A stretch of DNA of 64,000 nucleotides from Staphylococcus xylosus (lineage in GTDB: Bacteria > Bacillota > Bacilli > Staphylococcales > Staphylococcaceae), in NCBI RefSeq assembly GCF_002732165.1, contig NZ_MRZO01000007.1:1-64000 (forward strand), written 5' to 3'. Position numbers and translations under genes: made by a program. Below, in pieces: positions 47,966 through 58,842 of the stretch (position 1 is the stretch's first letter; every line of letters begins with the position of its first letter). The notes beneath the pieces are model-generated. The model was given only the letters and a program-made list of their open reading frames with translations. It searched no databases and was not told the origin of the DNA.

Positions 47966-48826
47966 ATGCCTTTAGTTTCAATGAAAGAAATGTTAATAGA
48001 CGCAAAAGAAAATGGTTACGCGGTTGGTCAATACAACTTAAATAACTTAGAATTTACACAAGCGATTTTAGAAGCTTCACAAGAAGAGAACGCTCCAGTA
48101 ATCTTAGGTGTATCTGAAGGTGCTGCTCGTTACATGGGCGGTTTCTACACTGTTGTTAAAATGGTTGAAGGATTAATGCACGACAAAGAAATTACTGTTC
48201 CTGTAGCAATTCATTTAGACCACGGTTCAAGCTTTGAAAAATGTAAAGAAGCAATCGACGCTGGTTTCACTTCAGTAATGATTGATGCTTCTCATGGTTC
48301 ATTTGAAGATAATGTTGAAATTACTTCAAAAGTTGTTGAATATGCACATGAGCACGGTGTGTCAGTTGAAGCGGAATTAGGAACTGTTGGCGGACAAGAA
48401 GATGATGTTGTTGCTGAAGGCGTTATCTATGCTGACCCTAAAGAGTGTCAAGAACTTGTTGAAAAAACAGGTATCGATACATTAGCTCCAGCCTTAGGTT
48501 CAGTACACGGACCTTATAAAGGTGAACCTAAATTAGGATTCAAAGAAATGGAAGAAATTGGTGCTTCTACTGGTTTACCATTAGTATTACATGGTGGTAC
48601 TGGTATCCCAACTAAAGACATCCAAAAAGCAATTCCTTTTGGTACAGCTAAAATCAATGTAAACACTGAGAACCAAATTGCTTCTGCTAAAGCTGTTCGT
48701 GAAGCGTTAGATAACGACAAAGAAGTTTATGATCCTCGTAAATATTTAGGACCAGCACGTGAAGCAATTAAAGCTACAGTAATTGGTAAAATTAAAGAGT
48801 TTGGTACATCAAATAGAGCTAAATAA
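47966..48826 (+). CDS. fba: Fructose-1,6-bisphosphate aldolase, class II
   Basis: Zn-dependent glycolytic aldolase of 286 residues. Visible motifs are [14 protein letters not shown] (catalytic Asp and zinc His), [14 protein letters not shown], and [10 protein letters not shown] (zinc His) followed by the phosphate-binding [11 protein letters not shown] at 47966 follows AAGGAGG; the frame's earlier start has no support. Codon use looks highly biased, as expected for an abundant enzyme. Confidence 0.97.
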   Translation: MPLVSMKEMLIDAKENGYAVGQYNLNNLEFTQAILEASQEENAPVILGVSEGAARYMGGFYTVVKMVEGLMHDKEITVPVAIHLDHGSSFEKCKEAIDAGFTSVMIDASHGSFEDNVEITSKVVEYAHEHGVSVEAELGTVGGQEDDVVAEGVIYADPKECQELVEKTGIDTLAPALGSVHGPYKGEPKLGFKEMEEIGASTGLPLVLHGGTGIPTKDIQKAIPFGTAKINVNTENQIASAKAVREALDNDKEVYDPRKYLGPAREAIKATVIGKIKEFGTSNRAK

Positions 48827-48963
48827 TTTAACTATTATATAGCGAAAGTTGACTAGTTTATAATTACAATCTCAGCCATTGCTAAGTGGTTCATTCATAA
48901 GTACTGCAATTGTTTAATTGTTAAATAAGCTTTAAACGAGCTTTTAGATATCTAGTCGTTTTC

Positions 48964-49021
48964 TGGGGCGAGAATAAGAAATCAAAATTGAATTTTTGAT
49001 TTCTGTTTCGTCCCTTTTTTT
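48964..49021 (+). terminator. fba terminator (dispersed staphylococcal hairpin type)
   Basis: AGAAATCAAAA (48977-48987) pairs with TTTTGATTTCT (48994-49004) inside an outer GGGGCGA / TCGTCCC stem, followed by TTTTTTT. Same layout as the rocF terminator at 2007. Confidence 0.85.
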
Positions 49022-49208
49022 ATGTTATAATTTGTTAGGCTTTGAAAGCTGATAAATAGAATTACAGTCTTTTACATAATTTTTATAAATAAACTTTAAA
49101 AAATGATTTAAATTGCAAAATATTGGGAATTAGAAATTATAGTAAAAAATATATGCATTATGCAGCACTTAATTAAATTTGAAATAGATTTTATGAAACT
49201 GTTGTGCT

Positions 49209-49237
49209 TTGCAAACTGTAATCATTTAATTTATAAT
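49209..49237 (+). promoter_or_regulatory. murA2 promoter
   Basis: TTGCAA (49209-49214), 17-bp spacer, perfect TATAAT (49232-49237), 55 bases before the gene. Confidence 0.75.
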
Positions 49238-49291
49238 GCAAATGATATATTGGAATAGAATATCGATTGAAAGGCAAAGGAGAACAAGCGA

Positions 49292-50551
49292 ATGGCTCAA
49301 GAAGTGATTAAAATTAGAGGTGGGCAAACACTTAAAGGTGAAGTGAATAACCACGGTGCTAAGAATAGTGCAGTAGCAATTATACCAGCAGCAATTTTGG
49401 CTGAAGACAAAGTAACAATTGAAGGCCTTCCAGAAATCTCTGATGTAAAAACTTTAGTAAGTTTACTTGGAGATTTAAACATTGAGACAGAATTAGAAGG
49501 TATGACATTACATGTTGATCCTGAAAATATTGAAAATGCACCATTACCAAATAATAAAGTAGAATCATTACGTGCTTCTTATTATATGATGGGTGCAATG
49601 TTAGGAAGGTTTAAAAAATGTGTCATTGGTTTACCTGGTGGATGTCCTTTAGGGCCAAGACCAATTGATCAACATATTAAAGGATTTAAAGCATTAGGTG
49701 CCAAAGTTGATGAATCAAGTAGTACTTCTATGAAGATTGAAGCAGATAGATTGGTCGGTGCAAATATATTTTTAGACATCGTCAGTGTAGGCGCTACGAT
49801 TAATATTATGTTGGCCGCAGTACGTGCTGAAGGACATACAGTTATTGAAAATGCTGCAAAAGAACCAGAAGTAGTAGATGTAGCTAATTTCTTAATGAGC
49901 CTTGGAGCTGATATTAAAGGTGCAGGTACAAGTACAATTAAAATTAATGGGGTAGAACGACTGCATGGTTCACATCATCAAGTGATTCCAGATAGAATTG
50001 AAGCTGGTACATATATGTGTATTGCAGCTGCTTGTGGTGAGGACATCAGAATTAATAATATTATTCCAACGCATGTCGAACCACTTACAGTTAAACTAAA
50101 AGAATTAGGTGTAGATATCCAAGTTGATGATGATAGCGTATTTATTAGACGTAGTACGCCTTATTCAAGTGTTGATATTAAAACGTTAGTATATCCAGGA
50201 TTTGCAACAGACTTACAACAACCAATTACCCCTCTATTATTTATGGCTGATGGTGTGTCGTTTGTTACTGAAACAATTTACCCAGCTCGTTTTAAGCATG
50301 TAGATGAACTGAAAAATATGGGTGCAAATATTTCTGCAGATGATGGTACAGCGACTATAAAACCATCGAAGTTAACTGGGGCTGAGGTTTACGCTAGTGA
50401 TTTACGTGCAGGCGCTTGCCTTATTGTAGCTGGATTGTTAGCAGAAGGTGTTACAACTATTTATAATGTGAAACATATCTATCGTGGTTACACAAATATC
50501 GTAAAAACTCTAAAAGCACTTGGCGCAGATATTTGGACTGAAGAAGTTTAA
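49292..50551 (+). CDS. murZ: UDP-N-acetylglucosamine 1-carboxyvinyltransferase (second MurA, MurZ)
   Basis: First committed step of peptidoglycan synthesis: transfers enolpyruvate from PEP to UDP-GlcNAc. 419 residues of the EPSP-synthase fold, with the fosfomycin-target cysteine in [14 protein letters not shown] (about C118). The neighbourhood fba-murZ-rho identifies it as the second staphylococcal paralogue (murA2/murZ), not the murA near the atp genes, which is outside the window. AGGAGAAC precedes the ATG. Confidence 0.95.
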   Translation: MAQEVIKIRGGQTLKGEVNNHGAKNSAVAIIPAAILAEDKVTIEGLPEISDVKTLVSLLGDLNIETELEGMTLHVDPENIENAPLPNNKVESLRASYYMMGAMLGRFKKCVIGLPGGCPLGPRPIDQHIKGFKALGAKVDESSSTSMKIEADRLVGANIFLDIVSVGATINIMLAAVRAEGHTVIENAAKEPEVVDVANFLMSLGADIKGAGTSTIKINGVERLHGSHHQVIPDRIEAGTYMCIAAACGEDIRINNIIPTHVEPLTVKLKELGVDIQVDDDSVFIRRSTPYSSVDIKTLVYPGFATDLQQPITPLLFMADGVSFVTETIYPARFKHVDELKNMGANISADDGTATIKPSKLTGAEVYASDLRAGACLIVAGLLAEGVTTIYNVKHIYRGYTNIVKTLKALGADIWTEEV

Positions 50552-50557
50552 AAAATG

Positions 50558-50566
50558 TGGTATACT
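50558..50566 (+). promoter_or_regulatory. Candidate promoter of the HxlR gene
   Basis: Extended -10 TGGTATACT (50558-50566) with direct repeats ATACTAAAT ATACTAAGT across and after it. The repeats could be a regulator site. No good -35. Confidence 0.4.
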
Positions 50567-50640
50567 AAATATACTAAGTAAAAAAGTTGTGTATTTAGTG
50601 ATATGTATTTTAGAAAAAAATCGATAATGAGGTGATAGCC

Positions 50641-50964
50641 ATGGAGGTTTGCCCTTATCTAGAAGAAACCTTTAAAATCGTAGGTAGAAGCTGGAATGGT
50701 CTTATTATTAATTATTTATCTAGATGTACGGAAAAATCTGCTCACTTTTCAGATATGAAGCGTGATTTGAAGACAATAACACCACGTGCACTTAGCATAA
50801 AATTAACAGACCTTACGGAATGGGGACTAGTAGAGAAAAATGTAGTATCTACAAGCCCGATGAATATTTTGTATCAGCTTACAGATAAAGGTGATGCTTT
50901 AGCGGCAGCATTAGTACCAATGGAAGAATGGGCACAAGAGTATATTGAACTTGAAAATAAGTGA
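50641..50964 (+). CDS. HxlR-family transcriptional regulator
   Basis: 107-residue winged-helix protein: CPYLEETFKIVGRSWNGLIINYL carries the family's N-terminal cysteine (C4), and ITPRALSIKLTDLTEWGLV is the recognition-helix and wing region. HxlR proteins sense electrophiles, aldehydes or redox state. ATG at 50641 lies 7 bases after GAGGTG. The aldehyde dehydrogenase gene downstream, separated by a terminator, is a natural candidate target; that is inference. Confidence 0.85.
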   Translation: MEVCPYLEETFKIVGRSWNGLIINYLSRCTEKSAHFSDMKRDLKTITPRALSIKLTDLTEWGLVEKNVVSTSPMNILYQLTDKGDALAAALVPMEEWAQEYIELENK

Positions 50965-50983
50965 CTAAATGCCTTGTAGAATA

Positions 50984-51021
50984 GAGTCTGAAACATCAAG
51001 ATGATGTTTTAGGCTCATTTT
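50984..51021 (+). terminator. Terminator after the HxlR gene
   Basis: GAG-CTGAAACATCA pairs with TGATGTTTTAG-CTC (50984-50998 with 51002-51016), followed by ATTTTTT. Confidence 0.8.
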
Positions 51022-51113
51022 TTATGCACTAGTAGCTGTGAGCAGTTATGTTTAAAAATATAAAATCTCGGTTAAAATATAATTATCAACATAACTTAAG
51101 GAGTGAATATATA

Positions 51114-52541
51114 ATGAGAAATTTCACTAAACAATATATCAACGGTGAATGGGTTGAAAGTGCAAGTGGCGAAACGATAGAAGTCATCAATCCAGCAACA
51201 GAAGAAGTAGCGGGCACAATAGCGAAAGGTAACAAAGAAGATGTTGATAAAGCAGTGGACGCAGCAGAGAATGTATATTTTGAATTTAGACACAGTTCAG
51301 TTCAAGAAAGAAGAGAACTATTAGATAAAATTGTTCAAGAGTATAAAAATAGAAAAGAAGATATTATAGAAGCTATTACTGATGAACTAGGTGCGCCGTT
51401 AGACGTATCAGAAAATGTCCATTACCAAATGGGACTAGATCACTTTGAAGCAGCACGTGATGCATTAGATAATTTTGAATTTGAAGAGCGCCGTGGCGAT
51501 GATTTAGTTGTCAAAGAAGCAATTGGTGTAGCTGGTTTAATCACACCTTGGAACTTCCCTACAAACCAAACGTCTCTTAAATTATCAGCAGCATTTGCAG
51601 CAGGAAGTCCGGTAGTTTTAAAACCATCGGAAGAAACTCCATTTGCAGCAATTATTTTAGCTGAAATTTTTGATAAAGTAGGTGTGCCAAAAGGTGTGTT
51701 TAACTTAGTCAATGGTGATGGTCAAGGCGTAGGGAATCCTTTAAGTGAACATCCTAAAGTTAGAATGATGTCATTTACTGGCTCTGGCCCAACTGGTTCA
51801 AGTATTATGAAGAAAGCCGCGGATGATTTTAAAAAAGTATCACTTGAACTAGGTGGTAAATCACCATATATTATCTTAGATGATGTAGATATAGATAAAG
51901 CAGCAAGTGCAGCAACTGGTAAAGTTGTTACAAATACTGGTCAAGTATGTACAGCTGGTACTAGAACGCTTGTACCTGAAAGTATTAAAGAAGAGTTCTT
52001 AACAGCTGTAAAAGAGAAATTTAGCCAAGTTAAAGTAGGGGACCCACGTGCAGAAGGCACAGAAGTTGGACCTATCATTAGTAAAAAACAATTTGATCAA
52101 GTGCAATCATATATTGATAAAGGCGTAGAAGAGGGTGCAGAATTATTTTACGGTGGTCCTGGTAAACCAGAAGGTCTGGACAAAGGATTCTTTGCACGTC
52201 CGACAATCTTTAACAATGTAGATAATGATATGACAATCGCTCGAGAAGAAATATTTGGTCCTGTTATGTCAATTATCACTTATAACGATGTAGACGAAGC
52301 TATTAAAATCGCAAATGACACAGAATATGGTTTAGCTGCATATGTATATGGTAAAGATCAAGACACCTTACACAAAGTAGCGCGTTCATTAGAGGCTGGT
52401 ACAGTTGAAATTAATGAAGCAGGACGCAAACCAGATTTACCATTCGGTGGCTACAAACAATCAGGTATTGGCCGTGAATGGGGAGACTATGGTATTGAAG
52501 AATTCCTTGAAGTTAAATCTATCGCAGGTTACTATAAATAA
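51114..52541 (+). CDS. aldA: Aldehyde dehydrogenase
   Basis: NAD(P)-dependent ALDH superfamily enzyme of 475 residues. It has the glutamate motif LELGGKSP, the catalytic cysteine in GQVCTAGTR, the cofactor motif FTGSGPTGS and the PWNFPTNQ segment. Substrate not definable; relatives oxidise a range of aliphatic aldehydes. ATG at 51114 has AAGGAG before it; the longer frame from 51048 has no site. Confidence 0.92.
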   Translation: MRNFTKQYINGEWVESASGETIEVINPATEEVAGTIAKGNKEDVDKAVDAAENVYFEFRHSSVQERRELLDKIVQEYKNRKEDIIEAITDELGAPLDVSENVHYQMGLDHFEAARDALDNFEFEERRGDDLVVKEAIGVAGLITPWNFPTNQTSLKLSAAFAAGSPVVLKPSEETPFAAIILAEIFDKVGVPKGVFNLVNGDGQGVGNPLSEHPKVRMMSFTGSGPTGSSIMKKAADDFKKVSLELGGKSPYIILDDVDIDKAASAATGKVVTNTGQVCTAGTRTLVPESIKEEFLTAVKEKFSQVKVGDPRAEGTEVGPIISKKQFDQVQSYIDKGVEEGAELFYGGPGKPEGLDKGFFARPTIFNNVDNDMTIAREEIFGPVMSIITYNDVDEAIKIANDTEYGLAAYVYGKDQDTLHKVARSLEAGTVEINEAGRKPDLPFGGYKQSGIGREWGDYGIEEFLEVKSIAGYYK

Positions 52542-52566
52542 TAAATTTTAAAAATATAATTTGTTT

Positions 52567-52602
52567 GAAGATGGGGCATATAACTTATGCTCCATCTTTT
52601 TT
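52567..52602 (+). terminator. Terminator after aldA
   Basis: AAGATGG-GCATA pairs with TATGC-CCATCTT with a single mismatch and a short loop, followed by TTTTTT. Confidence 0.8.
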
Positions 52603-52628
52603 CTGATTTTTAGAAATTGAAATACGTT

Positions 52629-52657
52629 TTGTAATTAAAAAGGAAATTTGCTATAGT
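52629..52657 (+). promoter_or_regulatory. rho promoter
   Basis: TTGTAA (52629-52634), 17-bp spacer, TATAGT (52652-52657), 65 bases before the rho ATG. Confidence 0.6.
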
Positions 52658-52722
52658 TATAAAAGTAAGTAGCGTAGTTACTACGTTATTTAAAAACTTA
52701 TTTATGAAATGGGTGCAAGATA

Positions 52723-54039
52723 ATGCCTGAAAAAGTACGAACATCACCTCAGTATGAATCGTTCCACGAATTGTACAAAAATTACACTACAAAAGATCTC
52801 ACTCAAAAAGCAAAATCTCTAAAACTAACAAATTATAGTAAATTGAATAAAAAAGAACTTGTTCTTGCCATTATGGAAGCACAAATGGAAAAAGACGGTA
52901 ACTATTATATGGAAGGTATTTTAGATGATATCCAACAAGATGGTTATGGTTTCCTAAGAACAGTTAATTATTCTAAAGGTGAAAAAGACATTTATATTTC
53001 TGCTAGTCAAATTCGTCGTTTTGAAATTAAGCGCGGAGATAAAGTGACTGGTAAAGTGAGAAAGCCTAAAGATAATGAAAAATACTATGGTTTATTACAA
53101 GTTGATTTCGTAAATGGTGAGAATGCAGAAGAAGTTAAAAAGCGTCCGCATTTCCAAGCACTGACACCGTTATATCCTGAAGAGCGCATTTTACTAGAAA
53201 CAACAAAACAAAACTTCTCAACGCGCATAATGGATTTAGTAACACCTATTGGTTTAGGACAACGTGGTTTAATCGTTGCCCCACCAAAAGCTGGTAAAAC
53301 ATCATTGCTTAAGGAAATTGCAAATGCAATTGCGATAAATAAACCAGATGCAGAGTTATTTGTGCTGCTTGTTGGAGAAAGGCCTGAAGAGGTTACAGAT
53401 ATAGAGAGATCAGTCGAATCTGCTGAAGTAGTACACTCTACATTTGACGAGCCACCACAACACCATGTAAAAGTTGCAGAATTATTATTAGAACGTGCAA
53501 AACGTCTAGTAGAAATTGGTAAAGATGTCATCATTTTAATGGATTCAATTACTAGGTTAGCTCGTGCTTATAATCTTGTAATTCCACCAAGTGGCCGTAC
53601 ATTATCTGGTGGTTTAGATCCTGCATCCTTACACAAACCTAAAGCTTTCTTCGGGGCTGCCAGAAATATTGAAGCGGGTGGTAGTATGACGATTTTAGCT
53701 ACTGCTCTAGTAGATACTGGTTCTCGAATGGATGATATGATTTATGAGGAATTTAAAGGTACAGGAAATATGGAATTACATCTAGATCGTAAATTAGCTG
53801 AACGTCGTGTATTCCCAGCAATCGATATAGGTCGTAGTTCTACACGTAAAGAAGAATTGCTAATAGATTCAAAAGAACTTGAGTCATTGTGGCAATTACG
53901 TAATATGTTTACGGATTCTACAGATTTTACAGAAAGATTCGTGCGCAAACTGAAACGTACAGATAACAACAAAGAATTCTTTGAACAGTTACAAAAAGCT
54001 GCTAAAGAAAGCACTAAAACAGGCAAACCAATTATTTAA
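52723..54039 (+). CDS. rho: Transcription termination factor Rho
   Basis: Hexameric RNA-dependent ATPase helicase that ends transcripts and suppresses antisense transcription. 438 residues: an N-terminal Rho_N helical domain, an S1-like cold-shock RNA-binding domain (EGILDDIQQDGYGFLRT, about 63-80) and a RecA-type motor with P-loop APPKAGKTSLLKE (about 185-197), VLLVGERPEEVTD, Q- and R-loops and the catalytic Glu region. Normal length. Confidence 0.97.
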   Translation: MPEKVRTSPQYESFHELYKNYTTKDLTQKAKSLKLTNYSKLNKKELVLAIMEAQMEKDGNYYMEGILDDIQQDGYGFLRTVNYSKGEKDIYISASQIRRFEIKRGDKVTGKVRKPKDNEKYYGLLQVDFVNGENAEEVKKRPHFQALTPLYPEERILLETTKQNFSTRIMDLVTPIGLGQRGLIVAPPKAGKTSLLKEIANAIAINKPDAELFVLLVGERPEEVTDIERSVESAEVVHSTFDEPPQHHVKVAELLLERAKRLVEIGKDVIILMDSITRLARAYNLVIPPSGRTLSGGLDPASLHKPKAFFGAARNIEAGGSMTILATALVDTGSRMDDMIYEEFKGTGNMELHLDRKLAERRVFPAIDIGRSSTRKEELLIDSKELESLWQLRNMFTDSTDFTERFVRKLKRTDNNKEFFEQLQKAAKESTKTGKPII

Positions 54040-54099
54040 TCTGAAATAATTAGGTATATATCAAAGCAATGTTTGATTTGGGGTTGCGTTTTATATTTA

Positions 54100-54183
54100 A
54101 AGCCATTATAATTATCAAGTATTGGGTAAAAACTCACAAAAAACTCTGTGCCAGATGGTTCAGGGCAAAGGAGCTGAAAAGTA
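54100..54183 (+). promoter_or_regulatory. rpmE2 leader, possible ribosomal-protein autoregulatory RNA
   Basis: The 84 bases before rpmE2 are less AT-rich and contain pairable blocks (ACTCACAAAAAACTCTGTGCCAG; GGTTCAGGGCAAAGGAGCTG) overlapping the ribosome-binding site AAGGAGC. Firmicutes L31 genes are known to have such leaders, but I cannot confirm the fold. Confidence 0.35.
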
Positions 54184-54441
54184 ATGAGACAAAATATTCA
54201 TCCTGAATATCATAAGGTTATCTTTTTAGATACTACTACGGATTTTAAATTCCTAAGTGGTTCAACTAAATCTTCATCAGAAACTATGACATGGGAAGAT
54301 GGAAACGAATACCCAGTTATTCGTTTAGACATTTCATCTGATTCACACCCATTCTATACAGGACGTCAAAAATTCGCTGCTGCGGATGGTCGTGTGGAAC
54401 GTTTCAACAAAAAATTCGGATTCAAATCAAGCAACGAATAA
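54184..54441 (+). CDS. rpmE2: 50S ribosomal protein L31 type B
   Basis: 85-residue ribosomal protein of the large subunit. It lacks the CxxC zinc motif of type A L31, so it is the zinc-independent B type, with the typical segments [18 protein letters not shown] and [20 protein letters not shown]. Type B L31 commonly replaces the zinc form when zinc is scarce; no Zur box is evident here. Terminator follows. Confidence 0.96.
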   Translation: MRQNIHPEYHKVIFLDTTTDFKFLSGSTKSSSETMTWEDGNEYPVIRLDISSDSHPFYTGRQKFAAADGRVERFNKKFGFKSSNE

Positions 54442-54451
54442 TTGTTGTTTT

Positions 54452-54484
54452 AAAGCATTCTCATTTTATGAGGATGCTTTTTTA
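54452..54484 (+). terminator. rpmE2 terminator
   Basis: AAAGCAT (54452-54458) pairs with ATGCTTT (54474-54480) around an inner CTCAT/ATGAG stem, followed by TTTT. Confidence 0.85.
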
Positions 54485-54572
54485 TATTTACATAAATAAT
54501 AAATAAATATCACATAATGGCATAGCGATATTCAAGAAACATAGACATAAATAAACGCAATAACTTGGAAAT

Positions 54573-54606
54573 ATATCATATTTTAACTTAAAAAATATGA
54601 TATAAT
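54573..54606 (+). promoter_or_regulatory. tdk promoter with overlapping palindrome
   Basis: Extended -10 TGATATAAT (54598-54606) is overlapped by a perfect 12-bp inverted repeat, ATATCATATTTT (54573-54584) and its complement (54592-54603), with a 7-base spacer. Possible operator or cruciform. Confidence 0.5.
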
Positions 54607-54641
54607 GAACCGATTATGTTTTGAAAAAGGTGGAACGCATA

Positions 54642-55241
54642 ATGTATGAAACTTATCATTCCGGGTGGATTGAATGTATTACTGGAAGTATGTTTAGTGG
54701 CAAATCTGAAGAGTTAATACGTCGGTTAAGACGTGGCCTTTACGCTAAACAAAAAGTAGTTGTGTTTAAACCAGCTATAGATGACCGTTATCATAAAGAC
54801 AAAATTGTTTCTCATAATGGTAATGCAATAGAAGCAATTAATATATCAACAGCAGCAGAGATTTTTAAACACGATTTATCAGATGTAGATGTAATCGGCA
54901 TAGATGAAGTACAATTTTTTGAAAATGGAATTGTTCATATCGCTGAGCAATTAGCTGAAAAAGGACATAGAGTCATAACAGCTGGTTTAGATATGGATTT
55001 TAGAGGCAGACCTTTTGAACCTATACCAGAGCTGTTAGCAGTGAGTGAAGATGTAACAAAATTACAAGCTGTTTGTGCGGTTTGTGGGGCGTCATCAAGT
55101 CGTACTCAACGATTAATAGATGGTAACCCAGCGAAAATAGATGACCCAGTTATATTAGTTGGTGCAAATGAAAGTTATGAACCGAGATGTAGGGCACACC
55201 ACATCGTCGCACCGAGTAATGATGAGAAGGAGGAAATGTAG
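54642..55241 (+). CDS. tdk: Thymidine kinase
   Basis: Phosphorylates thymidine to dTMP in salvage. 199 residues with the P-loop [25 protein letters not shown] (Mg Asp and Glu), the lasso-region [11 protein letters not shown] and a four-cysteine-type zinc ribbon (CAVCG ... C-x-x-HH). ATG at 54642 follows AAAGGTGG; the extended frame to 54621 overlaps this. Its TAG overlaps the GTG of prfA by one base. Confidence 0.96.
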   Translation: MYETYHSGWIECITGSMFSGKSEELIRRLRRGLYAKQKVVVFKPAIDDRYHKDKIVSHNGNAIEAINISTAAEIFKHDLSDVDVIGIDEVQFFENGIVHIAEQLAEKGHRVITAGLDMDFRGRPFEPIPELLAVSEDVTKLQAVCAVCGASSSRTQRLIDGNPAKIDDPVILVGANESYEPRCRAHHIVAPSNDEKEEM

Positions 55242-56317
55242 TGTTTGATCAATTAGATATTGTAGAAGAAAGATATGAACAATTAAATGAATTATTAAGT
55301 GATCCAGATGTTGTGAGCAACCCAGATAATTTGCGTAATTATTCAAAAGAACAATCAGACTTACAAAAAACGGTAGAAGTATACCGTGACTATAAACAAA
55401 CAAAAGAAGATTTAGCAGAAGTTGAAGAAATGTTACGTGAAACAAAAGATAGCGAAGAAATTGAGATGCTAAAAGAAGAGCATCAAACGCTCCAAAATAA
55501 AGTGCCTAAATTAGAAGAAGAACTTAAATTCTTACTAATTCCTAAAGATCCTAACGATGAAAAAGATGTTATCGTAGAAATTCGTGCTGCCGCAGGTGGA
55601 GATGAAGCTGCTATCTTTGCAGGAGATTTATTTAGAATGTACTCTAAATATGCTGAGGCGCTCAATTACAAGACAGATATTGTAGAAATTACAGAGAGTG
55701 ATCATGGCGGATATAAAGAAATTAGTTTCTCAGTTTCTGGGAATGGTGCGTTCAGTAAATTGAAGTATGAGAATGGTGCGCACCGAGTACAACGTGTCCC
55801 AGAAACAGAATCTGGTGGCCGTATTCATACGTCAACAGCTACTGTGGCTGTTTTGCCAGAAGTAGAAGATGTGGAAATTGAAGTTCGTAATGAAGACTTA
55901 AAAATTGATACCTATCGTTCTAGTGGTGCAGGTGGTCAGCACGTAAATACGACAGATTCAGCAGTACGTATTACGCATATTCCAACGGGTATTATTGCGA
56001 CTTCATCAGAGAAATCTCAAATTCAAAACCGTGAAAAAGCTTTAAAAGTATTAAAAGCACGTTTATTTGATATGAAATTACAAGAAGAACAACAAAAATA
56101 TGCAGCACAACGTAAATCTGCGGTCGGTACAGGTGACCGTTCGGAACGTATTAGAACATACAATTATCCTCAAAGCCGTGTAACTGATCATAGAATTGGT
56201 TTAACATTACAAAAGTTAGATCAAATTATGGAAGGCAAATTGGATGAAATTATTGATGCTCTAACTTTAGCTGAACAAACTGATAAATTGAAAGAACTTA
56301 ACAATGGTGAATTATAA
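55241..56317 (+). CDS. prfA: Peptide chain release factor 1
   Basis: Recognises UAA and UAG and triggers peptide release. 358 residues: an N-terminal coiled-coil domain (about 1-100), the codon-reading PET-type loop in [18 protein letters not shown], and the catalytic GGQ in [13 protein letters not shown], whose Gln is methylated by PrmC. GTG start after GGAGGAAATG, sharing one base with the tdk stop. Overlaps prmC by 14 bases, so enzyme and substrate are co-translated. Confidence 0.97.
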   Translation: MFDQLDIVEERYEQLNELLSDPDVVSNPDNLRNYSKEQSDLQKTVEVYRDYKQTKEDLAEVEEMLRETKDSEEIEMLKEEHQTLQNKVPKLEEELKFLLIPKDPNDEKDVIVEIRAAAGGDEAAIFAGDLFRMYSKYAEALNYKTDIVEITESDHGGYKEISFSVSGNGAFSKLKYENGAHRVQRVPETESGGRIHTSTATVAVLPEVEDVEIEVRNEDLKIDTYRSSGAGGQHVNTTDSAVRITHIPTGIIATSSEKSQIQNREKALKVLKARLFDMKLQEEQQKYAAQRKSAVGTGDRSERIRTYNYPQSRVTDHRIGLTLQKLDQIMEGKLDEIIDALTLAEQTDKLKELNNGEL

Positions 56318-57140
56318 AACTATATTAAGCAATGCTAAAGAAAAGTGCGTCGAACGACATATTGAGACAGCTCGAGCTGAATGGCTGATGCTTGATTTGT
56401 TTGAATGGTCCAAGGCGGATTATTTAATGCATATGAACGATGAAATATCAGTATCACATTTAAAAATGTTTGATGAAGCAGAGTGCAGAATGCTCAATGG
56501 TGAACCGATACAGTATATTACGGGAAAACAAACTTTTTATGGTGAGATTTTTAATGTAAATAAAAATTGTTTAATCCCTAGACCTGAAACTGAAGAGGTT
56601 ATGTTACATTTCTACCATCAACTTAAAAAAGGCGATACTGTAGTGGATGTGGGTACAGGAAGTGGTAATATTCCAATTGTACTCAAAAAATTAGATAGCA
56701 CGCTCAATGTGTACGCAACGGATTTATATCGAAATGCATTAACAGTAGCTAAAGCAAATGCTCAACATCATCAAGTTGAAATTAAGTTCTTGCAAGGAGA
56801 CGGTTTAACACCCCTTATAGAACAAGGCGTAAAAGTAAACGGATTGATTTCTAATCCACCGTACATTGATAATGATGAAGCGGAAATGATGGAAGATACA
56901 GTGCTGAAATATGAACCACATTCTGCGCTATTCGCAGCTAATAATGGCTATAAAGTTTATGATACGATCTTAGATCGCTTACCAGAAGTTTTACTACCGA
57001 ATGCTAAAGTAGTATTTGAAATAGGGTTTGCCCAAGGTCCAAAATTAAAAGAAAAGATTATAGCTAAATATCCAACATTAGATGTTCAAATTATAAAAGA
57101 CATTAATAATAACGATCGCATAATTGCTTTCGTATGGTAA
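56304..57140 (+). CDS. prmC: Release factor glutamine methyltransferase
   Basis: Methylates the GGQ glutamine of release factors using S-adenosylmethionine. 278 residues: an N-terminal helical domain with [13 protein letters not shown] and PRPETEEVM, a SAM site [13 protein letters not shown] (about 117-129) and the catalytic NPPY in [11 protein letters not shown]. Begins inside prfA. Terminator follows at once. Confidence 0.95.
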   Translation: MVNYKTILSNAKEKCVERHIETARAEWLMLDLFEWSKADYLMHMNDEISVSHLKMFDEAECRMLNGEPIQYITGKQTFYGEIFNVNKNCLIPRPETEEVMLHFYHQLKKGDTVVDVGTGSGNIPIVLKKLDSTLNVYATDLYRNALTVAKANAQHHQVEIKFLQGDGLTPLIEQGVKVNGLISNPPYIDNDEAEMMEDTVLKYEPHSALFAANNGYKVYDTILDRLPEVLLPNAKVVFEIGFAQGPKLKEKIIAKYPTLDVQIIKDINNNDRIIAFVW

Positions 57141-57192
57141 AAAAAAGTTATGCACTGAACATGGACAATCATGAGAGTGCATAACTTTTTAT
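57141..57192 (+). terminator. Terminator after prmC
   Basis: AAAAAGTTATGCACT pairs with AGTGCATAACTTTTT (about 57142-57156 with 57176-57190), right after the prmC stop, with T-rich tail. Confidence 0.88.
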
Positions 57193-57233
57193 TTTGCTTT
57201 AAAATGAATAACAAGATGAAAGGATGTGCCTAG

Positions 57234-58277
57234 ATGAAAACGCATATATGGGATTTACGCCACTATGAGCGCAATCTGACTACTTATGATGGGATTGAAG
57301 AAATAAAATCAATTTTTGAAAAAGGTGGATTAATCGCTATTCCAACTGAAACAGTTTATGGATTAGGTGGAGATGCACGTAATAATGAAGCGATAAAAAA
57401 AATTTATGAAGCTAAGGGTAGACCTTCTGATAATCCATTAATTGTTCATATACATGAACTTAATCAGTTGAAGTCATTTACTAATGACTTAACACAAGAA
57501 GTTGAACTATTAATGAATACATTTTGGCCAGGACCCATATCCTTCATATTACCATTAAAAAAAGGATACTTATGTGATCGTGTAAGCGGTGGTCTAAATT
57601 CAATAGCTGTGCGAATGCCAAGTCATCCTATCGGCAGAGAATTACTTCAATTAATTGATATTCCTATTGCTGCACCTAGTGCAAATTTAAGTGGCCGGCC
57701 TTCACCAACGACCTTTGATCATGTGTACCATGATTTAGATGGTCGTATAGATGGGATTGTTAATGGTGATCAAAGTGAAGAGGGACTAGAAAGCACAGTA
57801 TTAGACTGTACACAATTTCCTTTTAGAATCGCTAGGCCAGGATCGATTACAAAATCAATGATTGAAAAAGTATTACCTGAGTGCATTGAGACAGAGGTAT
57901 CATTGAACACAGACAAGCCAATTGCTCCAGGTATGAAATATAAACATTATTCACCTGACACGCCTATAAAAATATTAGAAAATTTTCATAAGAAACCTTC
58001 ATCAGGTAAGAATTGGAGCAAGGTTGCTTTTATCGTCCCGCAGAGTCATCGTGAAATAGTTCCAAATCAAGCAAAATTTATACCACTATGTAAAGATGAA
58101 AATGATATTAAAGGTGCCAATCATAACCTTTATCATATATTACATCGATTAGATGAAGATTGTGAAATAGCGCATGCCTATATCTTTGGATTCCCGTTGA
58201 ATGATAATACTACTGCGATTATGAATAGAATGATGAAAGCAGCTAACCAAACTGTTATAAAAGGAGACGAATTATGA
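57234..58277 (+). CDS. ywlC: L-threonylcarbamoyladenylate synthase (Sua5 type)
   Basis: Makes threonylcarbamoyl-AMP from threonine, bicarbonate and ATP for the t6A37 tRNA modification. 347 residues: an N-terminal YrdC domain ([42 protein letters not shown]; about 20-215) and a C-terminal Sua5 domain (from about 235, [10 protein letters not shown] linker). The long form, not the short TsaC. Overlaps ptpB by 4 bases (ATGA). Confidence 0.94.
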   Translation: MKTHIWDLRHYERNLTTYDGIEEIKSIFEKGGLIAIPTETVYGLGGDARNNEAIKKIYEAKGRPSDNPLIVHIHELNQLKSFTNDLTQEVELLMNTFWPGPISFILPLKKGYLCDRVSGGLNSIAVRMPSHPIGRELLQLIDIPIAAPSANLSGRPSPTTFDHVYHDLDGRIDGIVNGDQSEEGLESTVLDCTQFPFRIARPGSITKSMIEKVLPECIETEVSLNTDKPIAPGMKYKHYSPDTPIKILENFHKKPSSGKNWSKVAFIVPQSHREIVPNQAKFIPLCKDENDIKGANHNLYHILHRLDEDCEIAHAYIFGFPLNDNTTAIMNRMMKAANQTVIKGDEL

Positions 58278-58690
58278 AGATCGTTTTTGTGTGTACAGGT
58301 AATACATGTAGAAGTCCTTTAGCAGAAAGTATAGCAAAAGCAAAATTACCTAACCATACTATCGTATCAAGAGGTATTTATGCTATGGATGGTCAACCTA
58401 TCTCTAAACATTCATTAAATATAATAGAAGAAGAAGGATTGCCAATACCAGAACATGCGATGTCGTTTACACATAAAGATTTAAGTGCAGATTTGATTTT
58501 GACCATGAGCTGGTCACATAAGTTAGCCATTCAACAAATGGGTCATAATACAGCACACGTCTATACATTGAATGAATATGCTGGGCTACGTGGCGAAGTC
58601 TCAGACCCATTTGGTGGTAACAAAGAAGACTACATTAAAATATATAATGAATTAAATGTGCTGGTAGATAGTTTAAAAAATAAAATATAA
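58274..58690 (+). CDS. ptpB: Low-molecular-weight phosphatase PtpB/YwlE (protein arginine phosphatase)
   Basis: 138 residues. The P-loop [13 protein letters not shown] carries C7 and R13, and a general-acid Asp is in SDPFGG near residue 111. Thr11 in the loop is the residue that in YwlE favours phosphoarginine over phosphotyrosine, so an arginine phosphatase opposing McsB is likely. Start overlaps the Sua5 gene. Confidence 0.92.
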   Translation: MKIVFVCTGNTCRSPLAESIAKAKLPNHTIVSRGIYAMDGQPISKHSLNIIEEEGLPIPEHAMSFTHKDLSADLILTMSWSHKLAIQQMGHNTAHVYTLNEYAGLRGEVSDPFGGNKEDYIKIYNELNVLVDSLKNKI

Positions 58691-58842
58691 AAAAATTAAA
58701 TTTGTGAAATGAGTATGAGAGCGTTCCTAAATACGTTATAATGATAACGTGTAGCAAATTTGTTGTCAGTCAATTTTGTATGTTGTTAAAGCACATTGGT
58801 AGTTACATACTTTTATTCAACTTAATTAAAAGGGGTGGAAGA

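Larger units (their letters stand above)
48827..49291. other. Intergenic region fba / murA2
   Basis: About 465 bases without a gene. It holds a terminator of the dispersed hairpin type at 48964-49021 and the murA2 promoter at 49209-49237. The stretch 49025-49200 shows nothing beyond AT-rich sequence. Confidence 0.6.

Noticed and set aside
53085..53534. 149-codon minus-strand ORF
   Set aside because: Shadow of rho in the opposite strand; Ser/Thr-rich product typical of reverse-read coding DNA.
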